DNA of 64,000 bases from Prostheceraeus crozeri (lineage: Eukaryota; Platyhelminthes; Polycladida; Euryleptidae). Below the pieces are notes generated by a model that made no database searches, was not told the DNA's origin, and worked only from the letters and a program-made list of their open reading frames with translations. The translations under genes were made by a program, and so were the position numbers. The stretch is from positions 456,033-520,032 of the forward strand of contig CAJQUW010013620.1 in the NCBI GenBank assembly GCA_907163375.1, written 5' to 3'. Of this stretch, positions 30,086-41,699 are shown piece by piece (the stretch's first letter is position 1; each line of letters starts with the position of its first letter).

Positions 30086-33000
30086 TTATTCTACATCACC
30101 TGTGACAGGAAGGCATCTCCTTCGCTTTGAAGGTGGGGGAAGACTTAGACTGTAGTGTCCATATGGTAGTGATAAACTTTTATCCAGCCAACAGCGCTTA
30201 CCCTTCCAAAGTGAAAGACCTCGCTTCCTAAATGATTTTGTGCTAACTATGTGATTTTTTGAATTTATAATTGTCATATCTCCAGTTGTATCATTCTCAC
30301 TATAATAGACACTCCTATAGTCATTATGTTTCAATTTTTTAACTGCTGCTCTCTGAATTCCTTTTGCACGTTTGATGCTATGATTCGTAGAGTCTAGATA
30401 TTTCATTAAATACATTTTCGGTTTTAGTAGGATCATTTCCTCAAGCAACTTTCCAGCACACTCATCCTTAAAACAACCTAATCTAGCTTTGTTTGTAGTT
30501 GAGTATAGTCGGTGATGACTGTCATAGTTTGAAGAGTCAAACTTTTCACCGAAGTATAGAAGTATATCTTCAAGACGGACAGATGGTGATGTGCATAAAC
30601 ATACGAAGACACTGTCGGTATCACCTCCACAAAGCCGCGTTCTATTTATCAGTGGACATCCTTTTAGATCATTGTAATATAATTGATACATTTCCAACTT
30701 ACTATAGTCAAGTACTGCTTGACCAACATATACTAACTTACTTAAAACTACTGAAGGTTTGTAAATTTCCATACCAACCAGATCTTCATCAAATATTTTG
30801 TGTTGAACATAGAGAGGATGATTTGACAATTTCAGTAGTTGTTTCTCATTGTTGACTAGTTTAAATTTTTTCCTTCTCCTTACATTTTCCATTGTTTTAC
30901 CATATAAAGAATTATATTTCAATTTGTAGGATGACTTTTCGAAGTCAGTGCTTGATTGAGCCCTCTTTTGAGAGTTCATATCAATGTATGCTTTTAACCA
31001 AGGCTTTTGTTTGAATTTTATGCCACTATGAATCTTCTTGATTCTCATGCCCATGGTCAAGTAAAATTTTAAAATTGAGTAGTGGACTACATAATTTTCC
31101 CTATCACATTGATGGAGCAGAAGTTTCTTGATGGAAGAAAAATGTGTATTTGGTCTTACTTTCTCATATAGATTTTTCATATAGTGTGAAAACATTCTCT
31201 TTTCAATCATCTGCATTTCTGGAGCTAATGGGAAATCGGCAGTGTCATCATGAATGGCTGCAGGATACTCTAAATCTAAATCAAAAATGTAGCCGATTTC
31301 ACCATCATCATCTATATTTTGAACATTTTCGTCATTTAAAAAATTATCTAATTCACTTTCATTCAACCATTTGAAATTTGAGTGGGGTAGATTCCTACTG
31401 AGTGAAGAACCGTAAAGGTTATTAACATCTAAGTAGGTCAAATGTCGACTTTCATGTATCTTATTTCCTAATTCTTCAATGCGTGCACGCGGTCGGTGAA
31501 TGTTGGTGAAAGTCATACCCCTTCTAATTCCTCGTTCAAATAGATTGTATATATTTTCATCTTGTCTGTAGTGTGGGGGATCATTGGAAGAGAAATTTAG
31601 TGCTGAGGTAGAGCTAAGATGTGGGAGACTGACAAAATGTACAGGGTCGACTTAATCCTCACGTTGACTCAATGCTCTAAACACTTCAAATATGTCTGCC
31701 AACAATAAAACATCTAACTTCAGATATGCCAGCATGTAATCACCAAATGTCCTGCAATTAAATTCAATCCATGCCTTGTTAGCGTGTTCATATTCACTAT
31801 CGGAACAGTGATCACGAGTAAGATTATTATAGAATTCAAATTGTGGTGGTAGACAGTCTTCCGTCAACGTGTTTAAGTTTTTGAAGTATGAATATGGAAA
31901 CACTCCCTTCTGATATAAAACATTATCACTTAATTATGGAAATTCTACCCTTAATATCTCTACATGCTCATACGTTTGCAAGCCCTTGGCTAATTCACTC
32001 AAGGATGCACTTAGAAATTGATATGAGTCTAAGGATTTTAGTTTAAATATACTGTCTTCCCTTTGTATTCATTTACAGGGACACTAGCGGATAAAGTTAT
32101 ATTTTTCAGCAGTTGCTGCTACAACATCTAATTTCTAAGACTTCATTCTTCCAATCGCTTTATAGCAAACGATGTGACTATCATAATTTTTAAAATTGTG
32201 GAAAAGTATGGGGAGCTCCCGTCTGTTAAGTCTTAACCGGAGATTGCATTTCCTACATAATGTTTGCCTATATCGTCCGGTCACGAACTTTTATGACTTC
32301 ATCGCTGAATTTCGATTTACATTTGTTGCAACATTCTGCATTCTCATGGCTTGCTTTTTCATCCGCTGACAGTGTCATTGGCTGCCTAGTTGTTGCACAT
32401 TGGTTGTCATATACGTCTTGGGCTACAGTTTCTAAGTGGTGCGAGAAACTAATAATGCAATTTTCTCCCTCAAAGAGGTAATACTTGTTTTCAAATTTCG
32501 ATTAAAGGGCATTATGCCAGACATGATAAGCTCCAATGGCCACAGGTTTATGTATTTTATTATCAATGTAGCACTCTATATCTGCATATATTACTAAAGG
32601 ACTTAGTTGATATTCCATGCTACTTGTTAGTACTTTTAGATCTGACGGCATTTTTTCTATTTGTGCTTTTCCTCGAATGCAAAACTGGAAGTGTCGTTCT
32701 AGTGTTGTCTTATATGTGAATGACTGAGTGCATCTTTCGCAGAAGTATTTATGACTTTTTGAAGTTCTCCTATACAATCTAGACAGCTTTGGAATTCCAC
32801 AATAGTGTGCTGCTCCATTGTTTAGAATTAGCAAAATATCAACCGTTTGCCTACCAGTAAAGTTACTATTGTATCGAACACCTTTGAGTCCATTTTCATA
32901 AAAGTGAATGTTAATTTTAATATCATTATTTTTCTCAAATTTTGGAATATCTTTGATTGATACTGGTGTGGAAATGCCTTCCATATTTAGCTCAGATGTC

Positions 33001-33923
33001 CACTTACTATATGATTTTACTTCATTCCTTGAATAAGGTAATTCATTATAATGCAATATTGATAAAACTGCATATAGGAAGCAATCATTTGCATTTGAAT
33101 TAACATTAATGACAGCTCTAGAGTTTTTTAACTTCTTTGGTAGAGGAAATGATTGTCCACCTGACAGTATTGGACTTGTTATTACATTGAACTCTGTATT
33201 TTGTACATCATTTATAATCCAATTGCTACCCTTTTATGTGAAGGCTTCAATATGATTTATCAGACTATTTAGATGATCCTGAAACCAAGCATCATAGTCA
33301 TAAATATAGTTTGAGGATGATGAGGTAAAGTGTGCGAGAAAAGTTTCTTCTTCTTGAGGATTAGAACGGACATAACGAATTTATGCAATCAGACGACCGC
33401 GAAATTGATAGCTCCTTAGTAAGTCAGACACTAAATTCCCTAACATGGATCGCATGCTTTCTAAGAATGATGTTATGTCCAAAGTAGGTGTTGTTGGCGT
33501 GATATCATACACGCGTGCATGGCCATTGAGTGCGCTTTCGCTGAGACTAACAGTTCCATAGTTATTATGCATATTCATCTCACTATTTGTATTATGTACA
33601 TTCATATGCTGTCGAAATCTACTTATAGAGCCATACGTTTTGCCACACCGAGAGCAGTATTGCATAAAGTTTTGTATGTTAGTTGAAGCGCTGGTTGTTG
33701 GCTTAGAAGTAGATCCATTTTGATTATTTGAATTTGACTCTGTTATGCTATCATTCGGTTTATTATTGCATACAAGTTTATGCCTCTTAAGATTATCTAT
33801 CCTATTCGTCTTATATGGACACTTGCTACATTGATACGTTTTTCCTAACTTACAAAATTTTTCATGGCGTTGCAAATTGCCTATGAGAGTGAACACTTTT
33901 CCACACTTGGTACCGACAAGCAT
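30086..33923 (-). pseudogene. DNA polymerase B with N-terminal C2H2 zinc fingers
   Basis: From the start: C2H2 fingers (TKCGKVFTLIGNLQRHEKFC, YQCSKCPYKTNRIDNLKRH and YCSRCGKTYGSISRFRQHMN); a domain with WFQDHLNSLINHIEAF and a PLPKKL loop; an exonuclease start LVIYADIECY with another finger before it; and an exonuclease end LAYLKLDVLLLADIFEVF. Then come polymerase motif A (YLDVNNLYG), motif B (KLKYNSLYGKTMENV) and motif C (GGDTDSVF), and a basic SLPPPSKRRR end. It is the protein-primed replicase of Polintons. A GTATATAAGGGC box at 33,953-33,965 stands about 35 bp upstream. Zinc fingers on the polymerase are notable. It is a fossil with several breaks. Confidence 0.85.
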
Positions 33924-33952
33924 GATTATTGATGAGGATTGAAATTATCAAG

Positions 33953-33965
33953 CCCTTATATACAT
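33953..33965 (-). promoter_or_regulatory. TATA box of the element B polymerase gene
   Basis: The minus strand reads GTATATAAGGGCTTG just upstream of the first Met at 33,923. A start of transcription near 33,925-33,930 would leave almost no leader. Confidence 0.55.
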
Positions 33966-34079
33966 CTACCATCTAATGACGTCAGCGTCATCACCAGCCA
34001 ATACCATATGTTCCGATCTGTTGTAAAGAGAAGACATAAGATTTAAAGTCATCTATTTTTTTCCAAAAGTAAAAAAAAG

Positions 34080-36912
34080 TTATAACTTGATGCATTTCAC
34101 GATGCCACTGTGGTATAGTTTCAAGTGGCTACAGCTTTTACTGCAGCCACCCAAATCGTCCATCCGCGTCAGTCTTAGTCTACGAATGGTGTTATCGCTG
34201 CACTCGACGTAGACTAAGGTCTCTTTCTCATGTCGTTGGCTATTTGTTACTTGTGAGGCCGACAGGAGGTTTGATTGAGTTATGTTTTGCAAGGACTCAA
34301 CCACACCTCTGTTCTCCTTCATTAACTGAGCCTCACGAGCCTCGGACTGCTTCAGTCGCTCTTGACACCGCCGTAACTTGCTCTCGATGTCCTCCTCCTC
34401 CGTCGTTGCGTCGAGGTCTACGTTGTACTCGCGTACTGGGAGAGGAGCCTTAGGAACTGCGGCTGGGATAGGAGGTGTTGGAGAGGAAGGAGCTGCGGCT
34501 GGGATAGGTGTTGGAGGTGAAGGAGCTGCGACTGGGATATGTGCTACTGACGATGGGGCCAATGTCATCATCGGCGACAGTGGTAGGCGGACATTCCAGC
34601 TAGGTGACGCCCGGATGTTGGAGAATGAGATCTCCTCTTGAGATGCAAACATCACGGAGTCCTGTAATTGAAAGAAACAATTGTTTATCATCTATTTACC
34701 ATTTTTGACATCAATGAGATACAAATGTGAATTCCTCTTACCACCTGCTGGATTGCGGTTTTTTGATCGGATCCACTCGCCTTGTTAAGAGTCACCGAAT
34801 CATTCTGAAAGATGAATTAATCAATTGTAGACGAATATATTGATAATCAAGTGAGTTTCAAAATAAATTTTAATGAAAACAATTCTGTACACATGCAGTT
34901 AACCAATCATATACTTACATGTACACCAGAATCATCATCTTCGTCGGAAGAGGACGTCGGAGATGAAGTCGCTGAAGTAGTGGCTTCATCCTCGGATGAG
35001 GAGTCCGAATCCTCCGATGTTGAGGAGTCATCCGATGACTCGCGAATTGAGAATGGTTTCTCCTCATTGTCCTCTACCGACGTTGTTGTCGCCGGCGTAG
35101 ACAAGAAGCTTCTCTGATGCTTCTTCAGCGACAGAGATCGCATAGACTGCAACGAAAAATATGATGACATGTTTGCAACTCATTGACGAAGTATGTATGT
35201 TCTTAAAAATACTTGATGCAATTTCAGTTATTGTTGACTGAGACCTATGTAATGACACTTACTCGAAGGGACTCGAAGGTAGTCTGCTCCTCGGTGAAGG
35301 TAAGCGCGGAATTTTTGGGCAGCTTTGAACACTAGGAAACAGCTGAAAGTAGAAAAATTCATGTCTATTTTCACATTGAGAACTAATAAATAACTGAAAT
35401 ACTTACATTTCGCAATTTTTCAGCCACTATATCCTCGTTGGCCTTTGTCGGGTGAGGTAGCTCACTCTGAAATGTTTAAGCAATGGTGATTTACTTTATG
35501 TACAGAAATAATTAAATTAGTCAATAAATACTTACATCTTTAGCGAACAGTTTTTTCTGAGCCAACACCTTGGCTCTCTTCGGTGGGGGCATCAGCAGAT
35601 CCTGAACTGTTTAACGACATATAATCATTTCATACATAATGAAGTAGTATTTTTATTTTCCTGCTGTGAGCCAGTTATCCGTTGAAGCTAGCATGTAGAA
35701 TTGATGGCACTCACCTCACAATCACTAAAAGTCTCATCGATGAGCTCCCGAGACTTAGGAACTTTCTTCTTAGGAACTCGAGACTTTAGAGGCTCATCCT
35801 TTGGAGCAGGTTCATCCAACTGGGAAAGCACGCCTTCAGTCGGTCGCTCCTTTCCAAAAAGACGCTCCAACTTCTTCTTCTCAACTTTGGAGGTTAAGTT
35901 AATCCCCTTTCTTCCATATAGTTGAGCACAAGGGGTGTGCTTGGCAATGAAGACTTTCGCGGAGTCACTATTTGCCTTTGCATCGCTCTTTTCAGTCCTC
36001 TCTGAAGGAGCATTCCTTATGCCCGCTTTTGTTCGCATGTCGAACCGGCAGTTGACAAGTCTCACAGAAATGGAAGATGAGACGTTGCCGTACGATGCTT
36101 TCATGTCGAACCATTTCTGTAAAGGATAAAAAACTTTTATTATAATTTAATCTCTTATTAAATGAGAAATCATTTATGTACCATCTTCAAAGCTTTATTG
36201 AGTACTAGATTAATATTTGACAAATCTGAAAAAGAAATAAATTCATGGATGAAATAGAAACTGAGATTCGAAAGTTTAATTTCATTTGAAAGGGTTTGTT
36301 CATAAAAAGACATGAAATTTGGAAGCAGCTGATTAATCATTATTTAATTTCGAAATAATAATAGAATGAAAATGAGATTTCGAAAATTTGAACCACTTGT
36401 CAATTGGTTTAATTAAACAAGCCTGAATTTTATGGAAGCAGCTGATCTACATTTATTTAATTTGAAATAAATATAATGAAAGTGAGATTTCGGAAATTTC
36501 AACCGCTACTCAATTCGTTTAATTAAACAAATTTGAATCTCATGCATCTGCTATCAGATGACATTGAATTTTTATTTAAGCAACTTTTTATTTAGAAACA
36601 ATGTGTGAAAATACGGATGTCAATTGCACTTTTACTCAGACTTATACAGTCATGTCTCTTCTGGATGATTTAATATAGGAAGAAAATAGAAAAGCATGGT
36701 TAATAATGTAACATAAAGTGTTCCTATCCTAAAACCAAGGCTTCTATATTTAAAGCTATTTGGTTATAAGAACTTAATAATGTTCCTACTCCCGAATATC
36801 CTATAAAGTAGCACAACATGGCAATGAAACTTACTTCAGAATTGTAGTATGAATCGGAGAACGGAGGAACGAAGAACGACGTCTGCTATGGACACTGAAT
36901 AATTCAAAAATG
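34080..36912 (-). CDS. Multi-exon cargo gene inside element B, function unknown
   Basis: Nine exons are suggested by consistent GT-AG signals on the minus strand: about 36,912-36,833 (leader), 36,226-36,182, 36,117-35,714, 35,608-35,539, 35,467-35,408, 35,343-35,266, 35,146-34,920, 34,806-34,742 and 34,662-34,080. Donors read GTAAGT or GTGAGT and acceptors end in TTTCAG or TACAG. A TATATAAAG box lies at 36,937-36,949. The exon at 36,117 encodes KWFDMKASYGNVSSSISVRL; the 35,146 exon is Ser/Asp/Glu-rich; the last exon has Pro/Ala repeats, a coiled coil (ESKLRRCQERLKQSEAREAQ) and a Cys/His end. I do not recognise the family. Dense introns contrast with the intron-poor neighbours and suggest capture of a host gene. 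Confidence 0.6.
36240..36560. repeat. Tandem A/T-rich repeat of about 105 bp in the cargo gene's first introns
   Basis: Two to three diverged copies share GGAAGCAGCTGAT, TTTAATTT-GAAATAA, GAGATTTCGRAAATTT and GGTTTAATTAAACAA. The perfect palindrome TTTAATTAAA recurs in each. It lies within the long first intron region of the multi-exon gene. Confidence 0.55.
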
Positions 36913-37254
36913 AGTGAAGATCTGATGTGTGCAAATTCTTTATATATGAAATTGACAAAGCAACTATGAACAAAGACTTTATGACATCACATCATTGCAT
37001 TAGTACAGTTAAACAAAATTGAAACTCAAACAAGAATTGGAACAGCTGGTTTATTTGTGGCCTTAGAAATGGAAGTGCCATCTTATGTGTTGAAAGATTT
37101 CTACATGTAAACAGTAGAGTGAATTCAAAGTAATATGAACTGATGGACTGATATATTATTTTGATATACATGTTACTATTAATAGTCATATAATGATTGA
37201 TATTTGAAGATATAAAACGTGTGATTTGAATAGAACATAAAAATTTGAATTGAG

Positions 37255-37960
37255 CGCTAAATTTCGAAAATTCAAATTTCGCGCCAAAATTCGAATAATT
37301 AAATTTAAAGACTTTTTCGAAAATTCGAATTTCGCGCCAAAATTCAAATAATCAAATTAAAATACTAGGGTTAGGGTTAGGAAACAAAAAAAAGGTAGCT
37401 ATGGCACCCTATAATCCGAAAAATTTCGAGGGCGCGAAGCGTGCCCCCCCCCCGCCGTGTATGAAGTGCATGAAGGTCAAAGGTGAAGGTCAGGTTAAGG
37501 GTCAAGGTCATATGTGTAGGTTTATGTATTATGATCATTTTTGGTTGTAGAACTTTAACTTTGAAAATTATCAAAATCTTGCAAACTTTATCATTTTCCT
37601 GAAAAAACTTGGAATTTTTCCAGTTGCACACACTTGCATACAACGAACATTTTTTCATCAAATAGGTACATACCGTATATCATTCGAATGGTCTTTTCAT
37701 TCTCATTCTAATGGTGTCCTGTATGACACATGTGTGACATCATCTTAGACGGCTACACTCCTTTAAAGAACAGGCTAAATTTAGTGTAAAAACTTAGTAA
37801 ATTTGAAGCAATTCATTTTTCTCTTTGCATACACCTGCATACAACTAGGATTTTTTCATCGAATGGGTACAAACCTCATACCATTCGAATGGTCTTTTCA
37901 TTCTCATTCTTATGGTGTCGTGTATGACACATGCATGATATCATCCTGGACTGCTACAAG
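37255..37960. repeat. Intergenic repeats in element B: AATTTCGCGCC pair, TTAGGG run, 195-bp duplication
   Basis: Two copies of an AATTTCGCGCCAAAATTC unit (about 37,275 and 37,330) precede TAGGGTTAGGGTTAGG at about 37,366-37,381. Further on, a segment marked by CATTCGAATGGTCTTTTCAT then TCTCATTCTTATGGTGTC occurs at about 37,660-37,760 and 37,855-37,955, a diverged direct duplication. No gene is visible between 36,950 and 38,197. Confidence 0.55.
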
Positions 37961-38197
37961 CATTTTAAAATTAACAACATAACTGCTTCTTATAAAAGTT
38001 ATATGTTCCCATTTATTTCAGGTGGAAGTCTTCATATTTGATTTTTTTGTTTCAATTCAGTTATTGAACATCATTAATTGTAGATAGTTATTCCCCTTTC
38101 CCATTCAGACCTTAATTGAAGACCGATTTGTGAAATGATAAAACAAATCTGTTCATATATACAAATGAATATTAAATAAAGAGATTAAAAAAACACA

Positions 38198-38596
38198 TTA
38201 AATGTCATCAAGGTGCGGAAATGGTACAAGTTTTTTCAAGTCCACTTGCACATGGATCATTGTCTTCTTTGGGGCACAAGGACAGCGACGTGGTGTGTCA
38301 AGGTCGATGATGGAAAATTCGAGAGCGGTTGTGAGGTGCCGCTCGTTCGGCTCCATTCGCATGAAGACCCGTTTGCTGTGGTACTTCTTCGGCGTGTTCT
38401 TCACTTTGACAGTGACCCTTCCATGTAGTGGCGTTCTCATTGACTTCTTATTCATGTGCCGCATCGTCTCGATTGATACGTCAGTATCATCACTCGAGTA
38501 GTCGGGCGATGCAGGGGTTTGGGTGAACACTACCGACTCGTTTGGTGTTGTAGATCGCTCCATCGGAGATTGGAGAGGTGTATTGGTACGTTCCAT
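38198..38596 (-). CDS. Uncharacterised small protein, element B right side
   Basis: A 132-residue open frame. It has a Ser/Thr/Pro-rich N terminus (NTPLQSPMERSTTPNE and TQTPASPDYSSDD), a basic MNKKSMRTPLHGRVTVKVKN stretch, then RVFMRMEPNERHLTTALEFS and a C-terminal KTMIHVQVDLKKLVPF strand. It is not recognised. A TATA box AGTATATAAGTCC lies at 38,728-38,740 on the minus strand, giving a leader of roughly 110 bases. The TP/SP-rich start suggests a phosphorylated regulatory protein, by inference only. Confidence 0.5.
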   Translation of the reverse strand: MERTNTPLQSPMERSTTPNESVVFTQTPASPDYSSDDTDVSIETMRHMNKKSMRTPLHGRVTVKVKNTPKKYHSKRVFMRMEPNERHLTTALEFSIIDLDTPRRCPCAPKKTMIHVQVDLKKLVPFPHLDDI

Positions 38597-38880
38597 AGTA
38601 CCATTCTCGATCGAAGATTACTTTTATGCATTGTCACGATCCATCGTTAAATAAATAAATTATAAAGTTGAAACTTGTCGTAAGCTTGAGGATTAGAACC
38701 TTTGATAAGAATTGGTACAAACCTCGGACTTATATACTTTTTAAACAAAGGAAATCCTAACAGCCAATCAGAGAGGTACCGAACTTCCCTAAAGTTTATT
38801 AACATATAAAGATGTCATTGTACCAAACTTTAAGGTTTTTTCCTCAAGAGATCATAATTTCAAACTTCTTATCCAAAAGC

Positions 38881-39165
38881 ATGTCGAAACTCTTCTTCTT
38901 TAAAAATGGAAGTGAAACAATCGTGGGAGGACGATTGTACATGGACATTCATCTCTCATGTGGCTGCAAATTGGCCCTTTGGAGGCTATTAATCGTAACA
39001 GCACTTCAAAGGCGCAACCAAATATCAGTCAAGTGTCCGCTTCATCAAATAGAGCACGAGTTCACAAGCAATGTAACTTTTTTGGAATGGAGCGACGATT
39101 TCTTGAAAATAATAGAGTCCTCTACGGGAAAAGACTTCTACACTTCACTTGTTTTTCAATCTTAA
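38881..39165 (+). CDS. Uncharacterised small protein next to the right terminal repeat
   Basis: A 94-residue frame if the start at 38,881 is used; the frame is open from 38,812. I prefer 38,881 because a CATATAAAG box at 38,802-38,811 would place the RNA start after the first ATG. It has SCGCKLALWR and VKCPLHQIEH, which could form a small Cys/His metal site, and an acidic FLEWSDDFLKIIESS helix. The family is unknown. It is the only rightward gene in the right third of element B. Confidence 0.4.
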   Translation: MSKLFFFKNGSETIVGGRLYMDIHLSCGCKLALWRLLIVTALQRRNQISVKCPLHQIEHEFTSNVTFLEWSDDFLKIIESSTGKDFYTSLVFQS

Positions 39166-39287
39166 ATAATATTTACATCGTAAATCTCTTGTCTTTTCAC
39201 TTTAAACATAACTCCGGAATTGATTTTCATATTGGGAAGTAATAAAATCATAAATGCACATTAAGGTTTCATATTTTCAATAATTAT

Positions 39288-39595
39288 TACAATGGTCACA
39301 ATAGTCGCAATTGAGCAAACTCATTCAAAATCAAACAGCGGACGTCTATCGGTACGTACCCAAGTACTCAGAACCAAGTCACACAAGTTCGATCATAGAC
39401 GTTCCGAAACACAGTGTACTCAACCGAGTGTGCCAAACACATGTACCTATCCAGTAAAACAGATGTCATACATGTTCCTATTAATAACACTGAATTATAC
39501 ATGTACCTATCCATGTTCCTATTGATAACACTGAATTTTACATGAACCCATCCATGTACCTATCCCTCTCATAGTAGGGCACAGTTTTCACTACT
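39288..39595. repeat. Right terminal inverted repeat of element B
   Basis: This is the reverse complement of 19,186-19,538 with several differences and one short length difference. The outer end reads CAGTTTTCACTACT. The following GTAGAG is the right target duplication. Confidence 0.9.
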
Positions 39596-39601
39596 GTAGA
39601 G

Positions 39602-40039
39602 CTGCGTCTACCGAAGTAGTGTATGTAGAAGAAACTGAGTGAAGCAACATCCCGTCTGACGGCGAGCGGTTGTAACTTGTTAGCAAGTTTTTCACCCATA
39701 AAGGTCCATTCACACCGGACGCGGCGCGACGTGTCCAACCAAAATGCCTGTTCTCACCGAGCCGCGTGGTGAAGGGCGGGAGAGGGAGGCAACAACTTAA
39801 GTACCATATGGACATAATTCACACACTCACATTCCTTGTGTTACATGCATTCGAATGAGCCCAATTATTCGAATGTCCGAGTAATTCTATGATGAGTTTT
39901 GTTAGGCCAACAGTCTAGAAAATACATACCCTCAATCTAAGAAGATTTCAATTATAATTATATTCACGACATGTGACATGCATGTGACTAAATTTACAGG
40001 TTTTCAAGTAATGAAGTAAAGAAAATACAAGAAATTAAG
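39602..40039. other. Flank of element B and LINE 3' region
   Basis: No gene is visible. The stretch 39,700-39,780 is GC-rich (CACACCGGACGCGGCGCGAC) and could be part of an unidentified repeat. From about 39,850 the AT-rich sequence is probably the 3' untranslated part of the LINE that starts at 40,040. Confidence 0.4.
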
Positions 40040-41690
40040 TTATTCCACTTTTCTTCCGGATATACGATAGCAAGTAAGTCCGAACCGTCTCAAATCGGGG
40101 GGAAGTTTCCGAATATTAGAAGGAACTTGGTTCCAGAAGCTTGTCCCATAAAACCGTAGGGAATTTTGACCGTATTTGACAGTCCTTACTTTTGGCTGCA
40201 CAAACACGTTGCGGCGCATTCTTGATTGATCACATGATCTAAAATGTTCAGCGAGAGATAACGGAGCATAACCTTTTAGGAATTGATAATTCTCCAGAAA
40301 TTCTCGGGGATTTGTTGATTCACTCGATATTGTTGTCCGCCATATTGACTGCATTGTTCTAAATAAAGTTATGCACCATCGGAGTTCCAGCTCCGGTGCG
40401 TTGAACATTGCCGTTAAACTTGAAATAGGCGCCTTTACATCTCTAGCTGCTACTCTCAAGCATCTGTTATGCATTGCTTGCAGCTTCTTCTTGCAAGGAG
40501 AAGATAGAAATGTGCGGAATATCGACATGTATTCAAAGTGAGGCATAATATACGTCTGGACTAACTTCCATCGCACAGCTCTACTGACAGAGTTCTTAAG
40601 TCGGCGTATACCAGTCAGTTTCCAGGCAATTATGCGTGACAAATATTTGATTTGCTTTTCAAATTTGAATTCTCTATCAATGCGTAGCCCGAGCAGAGTG
40701 ATACAGTCTCTGTTTTCCAAACTTATTCCACCTGCGTTACTAAGGCTGATATGTTCTTTCTGTGCTCCCAGACATTGACATTGAAATTTATCTGGGTTCG
40801 GTTTAAGATTGTTTTTAGAAAACCAATCCAGTATAGCCGTCATAGTCGTGTCTAATTTCGTTTGAATTTCATAGACGTTATCTCCAACTATCCAGAATGT
40901 TACATCGTCCGCATAAGCAAAAACTTCGGCTCCACATTTTGTTATCATAGGAAGGAGATCGTTTATAAAGACGTTCCAAATAAGAGAACCCCACTGTGAG
41001 CCCTGTGGAATACCTCGGATCATCTTGAAGGAGCAGGTGGATGAAACTCCATTAACTTTTACATGGTTGTAGCGGTCCGATAGATATGATTTCATCAGTT
41101 CTAATGCACCAATAGACATACCATATGCTTGCAGCTTACGGAGTAATAGTGCATGCGATATGCTATCAAATGCGGCCGATAAGTCAAGCGATACCACAGC
41201 AACCATCTTTTTTGAATCGATAGCTTTCTTCCACGATTCTATGCCATAAATCAATGCTGTTTCTGTGCTGTGATTGGTCTTGTATGCAAACTGCAGCGGA
41301 GAAAGGTATTTCAATACATGTTTTGAAAATGTAATAGTCATGAGTATTTCAATGATCTTAGAAAACTGAGACAAAACTGTTATAGGCCGATATCTATGCA
41401 CATCTGTTCTTTCGCCATTTTTAAATGCTGGTATCCAAATACCACGCTTCAATTCATTGGGGAATTTTCGTTCCGGGATCATCATGTTGAAAATACATGA
41501 AATCATGATGCTTATGACAACCATCGCTGATTTAATCGAACGTGAAGGTAAGCCATCGATACCTGGTGCCTTTGATTCCTTGAGAGATTTAATGACCTCC
41601 GAAACCTCATCTGCGTTTATAAGAAGAGCACTGAGTTCAATATATGGCAACAAAAAGTCATTTCGTCCTGTTAATTTTCGTTAAGCATGC
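40040..41690 (-). mobile_element. 5'-truncated LINE of the Jockey/CR1 superclade
   Basis: A 537-codon uninterrupted ORF2 fragment lies on the minus strand. It contains LKESKAPGIDGLPSRSIKSA, YRPITVLSQFSKIIEILM, FAYKTNHSTETAL, VVSLDLSAAFDSISH, RGIPQGSQWGSLIW and VFAYADDVTFWIV. The C-terminal tail blocks RCLRVAARD and SLRFYGTSFWNQVPSNIRKL are also present. The endonuclease half is missing, as expected from incomplete target-primed reverse transcription. With no stop in more than 1.6 kb it is younger than the other LINE remains here. No clear poly(A) or target duplication was found. Confidence 0.9.
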
Positions 41691-41699
41691 GAATCTGCA

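Larger units (their letters stand above)
19186..39595. mobile_element. Polinton/Maverick element B, nearly whole, broken
   Basis: A 20.4-kb element with both terminal inverted repeats; the outer ends read AGTAGTGAAAACTG on each side. It is flanked by 6-bp duplications GCAGAG (19,180-19,185) and GTAGAG (39,596-39,601), one mismatch apart. AG termini and a 6-bp target duplication are Polinton hallmarks. It carries the core set: integrase with chromodomain, packaging ATPase, cysteine protease, penton-like, major capsid, pVI-like and polymerase B. It also carries IAP-like, TBP-like and multi-exon cargo genes. The repeats differ by roughly a tenth and about eight to ten breaks are spread over the coding regions, so it is a fossil of moderate age. 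Confidence 0.9.

Noticed and set aside
34851-35117. Plus-strand Ser/Glu-rich frame
   Set aside because: It is antisense to an exon of the multi-exon gene that has good splice signals on the minus strand.
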